Shown here: piece by piece, positions 5,978 to 7,618 of the stretch
How positions within the stretch are numbered: position 1 is the first letter of the stretch
Layout: the number at the start of each line of letters is the position of its first letter
Assembly: GCA_014804565.1 (NCBI GenBank)
Contig: JAAUZN010000044.1
Location: forward strand, 1-7,618
DNA length: 7,618 nt
Reading direction: 5' to 3'
Source of the DNA: Lachnospiraceae bacterium
GTDB taxonomy: Bacteria > Bacillota > Clostridia > Lachnospirales > Lachnospiraceae
Notes under the pieces: model-generated
Seen by the model: the letters and a program-made list of their open reading frames with translations, nothing else
Databases searched by the model: none
What the model was told of the DNA's origin: nothing
Translations under genes and position numbers: made by a program

Positions 5978-7618
5978 TTACTGCTCTCTGACCAGCTCCA
6001 TCTGATATGCCGGATACTCCTTCTGCTCCACCGGCATCGGAAGGCCGGCTTCCATCAGATCCGCGCCGTAATAGCATCTGCCGCTCTCTGTATCCCGATA
6101 CAACGCCTGCGGCTCCAGTCCTCTCAATCTCACATAACTCACCGGCATATTGCCATGCGTTTCCAGGATGACGACGCTCAAAAACGCCCGTTCCTTCTCT
6201 TCCGATACAAACAGCCACGCCGCGTAAGCTTCCCGGAAAGGATCTGACAGGCGATGATACGTCCCCTTTCGGATCAACGCCTCCATTCTCTTATACTGCC
6301 TGATCTGTTCTTTGACGGTCTCCTTCTCCTGCAGTGTCAGCTTTTCGGGATCCAGCTCATAGCCAAAGCTTCCCGCCATCGCCACCACGCCTCTGGTGTG
6401 CAGGCTCACGCTTCGTCCTGTCTGATGATTCGGCACGGCCGACACATGGGAGCCCACTGCCGGAATCGGATAAAAGAAGGAGGTGCCATATTGGATCCGC
6501 AGCCTGTCCAACGCGTCTGTGTTGTCACTGCACCAGATCTGCGGCGTGTAGTACAGCATCCCGGCATCAAATCTTCCGCCGCCGCCGCAGCAGCCCTCTA
6601 TCAGAATATCCGGATATTTCTGTAAAAGTTTTTCCAGAAAATCATATACACCCAGCACATAATCGTAGGTCACCTTACCCTGGCTGTTCTCCGTTGAATA
6701 AACGTCCACGATACTGCGATTCATATCCCACTTGATATACGATATTTTTGCCTGGTCAAGTATATCACATATCTGCCCAAAAACATAATCACGAACTTCC
6801 GCTCTGGTGAAATCAAGCACCAGCTGATTCCGACACCGTACAGGCTTCCTTCCCGGAATCTGTAACGCCCAGTCCGGATGTTCTCTGTACAGATCGCTGT
6901 CCTCCGACACCATCTCCGGCTCTATCCAGATTCCGAATTGTATCCCTATTTTGTTGACTTTCTCAGTCAACTCTTTCAAGGTACATCCCAGCTTCTTCTC
7001 ATTGACCTGCCAGTCTCCCAGACCGCTGTTATCATCCTCCCGCTTGCCAAACCAGCCGTCATCCATAACGATCATGTCAATGCCAAGCTCAGCCGCACTT
7101 TCTGCCAACTTGAGAATGGTATTTCCGTCGAATGTAAAGTAAGCCGCCTCCCAGCTGTTTAACAGAACCGGTCGGTTTACATCTCTGTATTTTCCCCTGC
7201 ACAGATGCTCCCCGATGCAGCGGTGGAATCTGGCAGACAGCGTCCCCAGGCCTTTGTCAGAGTAGGAAAGGATCGTCTCAGGAACCACAAGCCGCTCTCC
7301 CTGCTGCAGCGGATAATGGAACAGGTCGCTCTGCAGCCCCATCAAAACTCTCGTCTGGTCATACTGATCCTTCTCCGCCTCGCAGAGGAAATTGCCGCTG
7401 TAGACAAACACCAGCCCGTAACAGCTCCCCGCATCCTCCGTGGCATTTTCCCGGGCGAGGATCACTGCCGGATTGTACTGGTGGCTGGAAGCGCCTCTGC
7501 GGCTGCCGAAGGCATGATTTCCATGCCCGATCTTTTCCCGCTGCAGATTGCGTTCCATAGTATGTCTGCCATAAAAGCTGAGCATCTCATAATCGCCCGT
7601 CAAAAAGTCCAGACAGGC
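5978..7618 (-). CDS. Alpha-galactosidase, GH36, N-terminus outside the window
   Basis: The frame is open to the right edge (546 residues visible). A TTG at 7603 is not the start, because the preceding codons (ACLDF) continue the family sequence. Complete clostridial GH36 enzymes are about 730 residues, so roughly 185 residues of the N-terminal beta-sandwich are missing. The enzyme removes terminal alpha-1,6-galactose from melibiose, raffinose and stachyose. Counting from the TTG, the barrel starts near residue 145 (RPVLLNSWEA), with VMDDGWFGKREDD (179-191), IWIEPEMV (225-232), the nucleophile Asp293 in KWDMNR and the acid/base Asp360 in CSDNTDALDR. GCCGGGGRFD (337-346) is also typical, and a C-terminal beta domain follows from about 455. 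The visible part carries no export signal, but that cannot be judged without the N-terminus. The adjacent sucrose-cleaving enzyme suggests that raffinose-family oligosaccharides are the natural substrates. Catalytic residues are all present, so activity is expected. Confidence 0.95.
   Translation of the reverse strand, partial: ACLDFLTGDYEMLSFYGRHTMERNLQREKIGHGNHAFGSRRGASSHQYNPAVILARENATEDAGSCYGLVFVYSGNFLCEAEKDQYDQTRVLMGLQSDLFHYPLQQGERLVVPETILSYSDKGLGTLSARFHRCIGEHLCRGKYRDVNRPVLLNSWEAAYFTFDGNTILKLAESAAELGIDMIVMDDGWFGKREDDNSGLGDWQVNEKKLGCTLKELTEKVNKIGIQFGIWIEPEMVSEDSDLYREHPDWALQIPGRKPVRCRNQLVLDFTRAEVRDYVFGQICDILDQAKISYIKWDMNRSIVDVYSTENSQGKVTYDYVLGVYDFLEKLLQKYPDILIEGCCGGGGRFDAGMLYYTPQIWCSDNTDALDRLRIQYGTSFFYPIPAVGSHVSAVPNHQTGRSVSLHTRGVVAMAGSFGYELDPEKLTLQEKETVKEQIRQYKRMEALIRKGTYHRLSDPFREAYAAWLFVSEEKERAFLSVVILETHGNMPVSYVRLRGLEPQALYRDTESGRCYYGADLMEAGLPMPVEQKEYPAYQMELVREQ

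Noticed and set aside
5946..6218. Minus-strand frame of 90 codons overlapping the end of the alpha-galactosidase gene
   Set aside because: It is an out-of-frame shadow; the alpha-galactosidase frame covers the same DNA with family-like sequence to its stop.
7601..7603. TTG at 7603 as the start of the alpha-galactosidase
   Set aside because: The frame stays open to the window edge and the preceding residues resemble the family, while the N-terminal domain would be missing if translation began here.

Overview
All convincing genes in this window lie on the minus strand. They encode carbohydrate enzymes and one surface lipoprotein. The gene set points to an anaerobic Firmicute of the class Clostridia, most likely a gut Lachnospiraceae: a GH36 alpha-galactosidase, a GH13 amylosucrase-type enzyme, a Bacillus-like AraM/AraB pair and a lipoprotein with a short Lys-rich signal and an acidic linker, all with strong GGAGG-type ribosome binding sites. 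This taxonomic call is an inference from gene content; there is no rRNA or marker gene here.

In the direction of transcription, from high to low coordinates, the layout is as follows. (1) Positions 7618-5978 hold the C-terminal three quarters of an alpha-galactosidase that runs off the right edge. (2) After 21 bases, 5956-4052 encodes a complete amylosucrase-family enzyme. These two form an apparent operon for raffinose-type sugars: galactose is removed and the released sucrose is then cleaved in the cytoplasm. (3) A 117-base AT-rich gap (4051-3935) holds candidate promoters, a cre-like site and dyad symmetries. (4) Positions 3934-2576 encode AraM/EgsA, sn-glycerol-1-phosphate dehydrogenase. 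(5) After 18 bases comes araB (L-ribulokinase). It is split into a 240-residue and a 314-residue reading frame by a -1 frame disruption near a run of six T, with an ATGA stop/start overlap. (6) A 125-base gap (893-769) holds a promoter with a perfect TTGACA box, starting only 8 bases after the araB stop. (7) Positions 768-1 encode an acidic-linker lipoprotein that runs off the left edge.

The alpha-galactosidase and amylosucrase make biochemical sense together. AraM and AraB are also neighbours in the Bacillus subtilis arabinose operon, although no araA, araD, transporter or regulator is present here. The most notable point is the interrupted ribulokinase beside an apparently intact AraM. It could be a sequencing error, a recent inactivation, or less likely recoding or a coupled two-part gene. 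I see no CRISPR array, transposon, tRNA or rRNA gene, and no clear intrinsic terminator. I found no convincing sign of an entirely new system.
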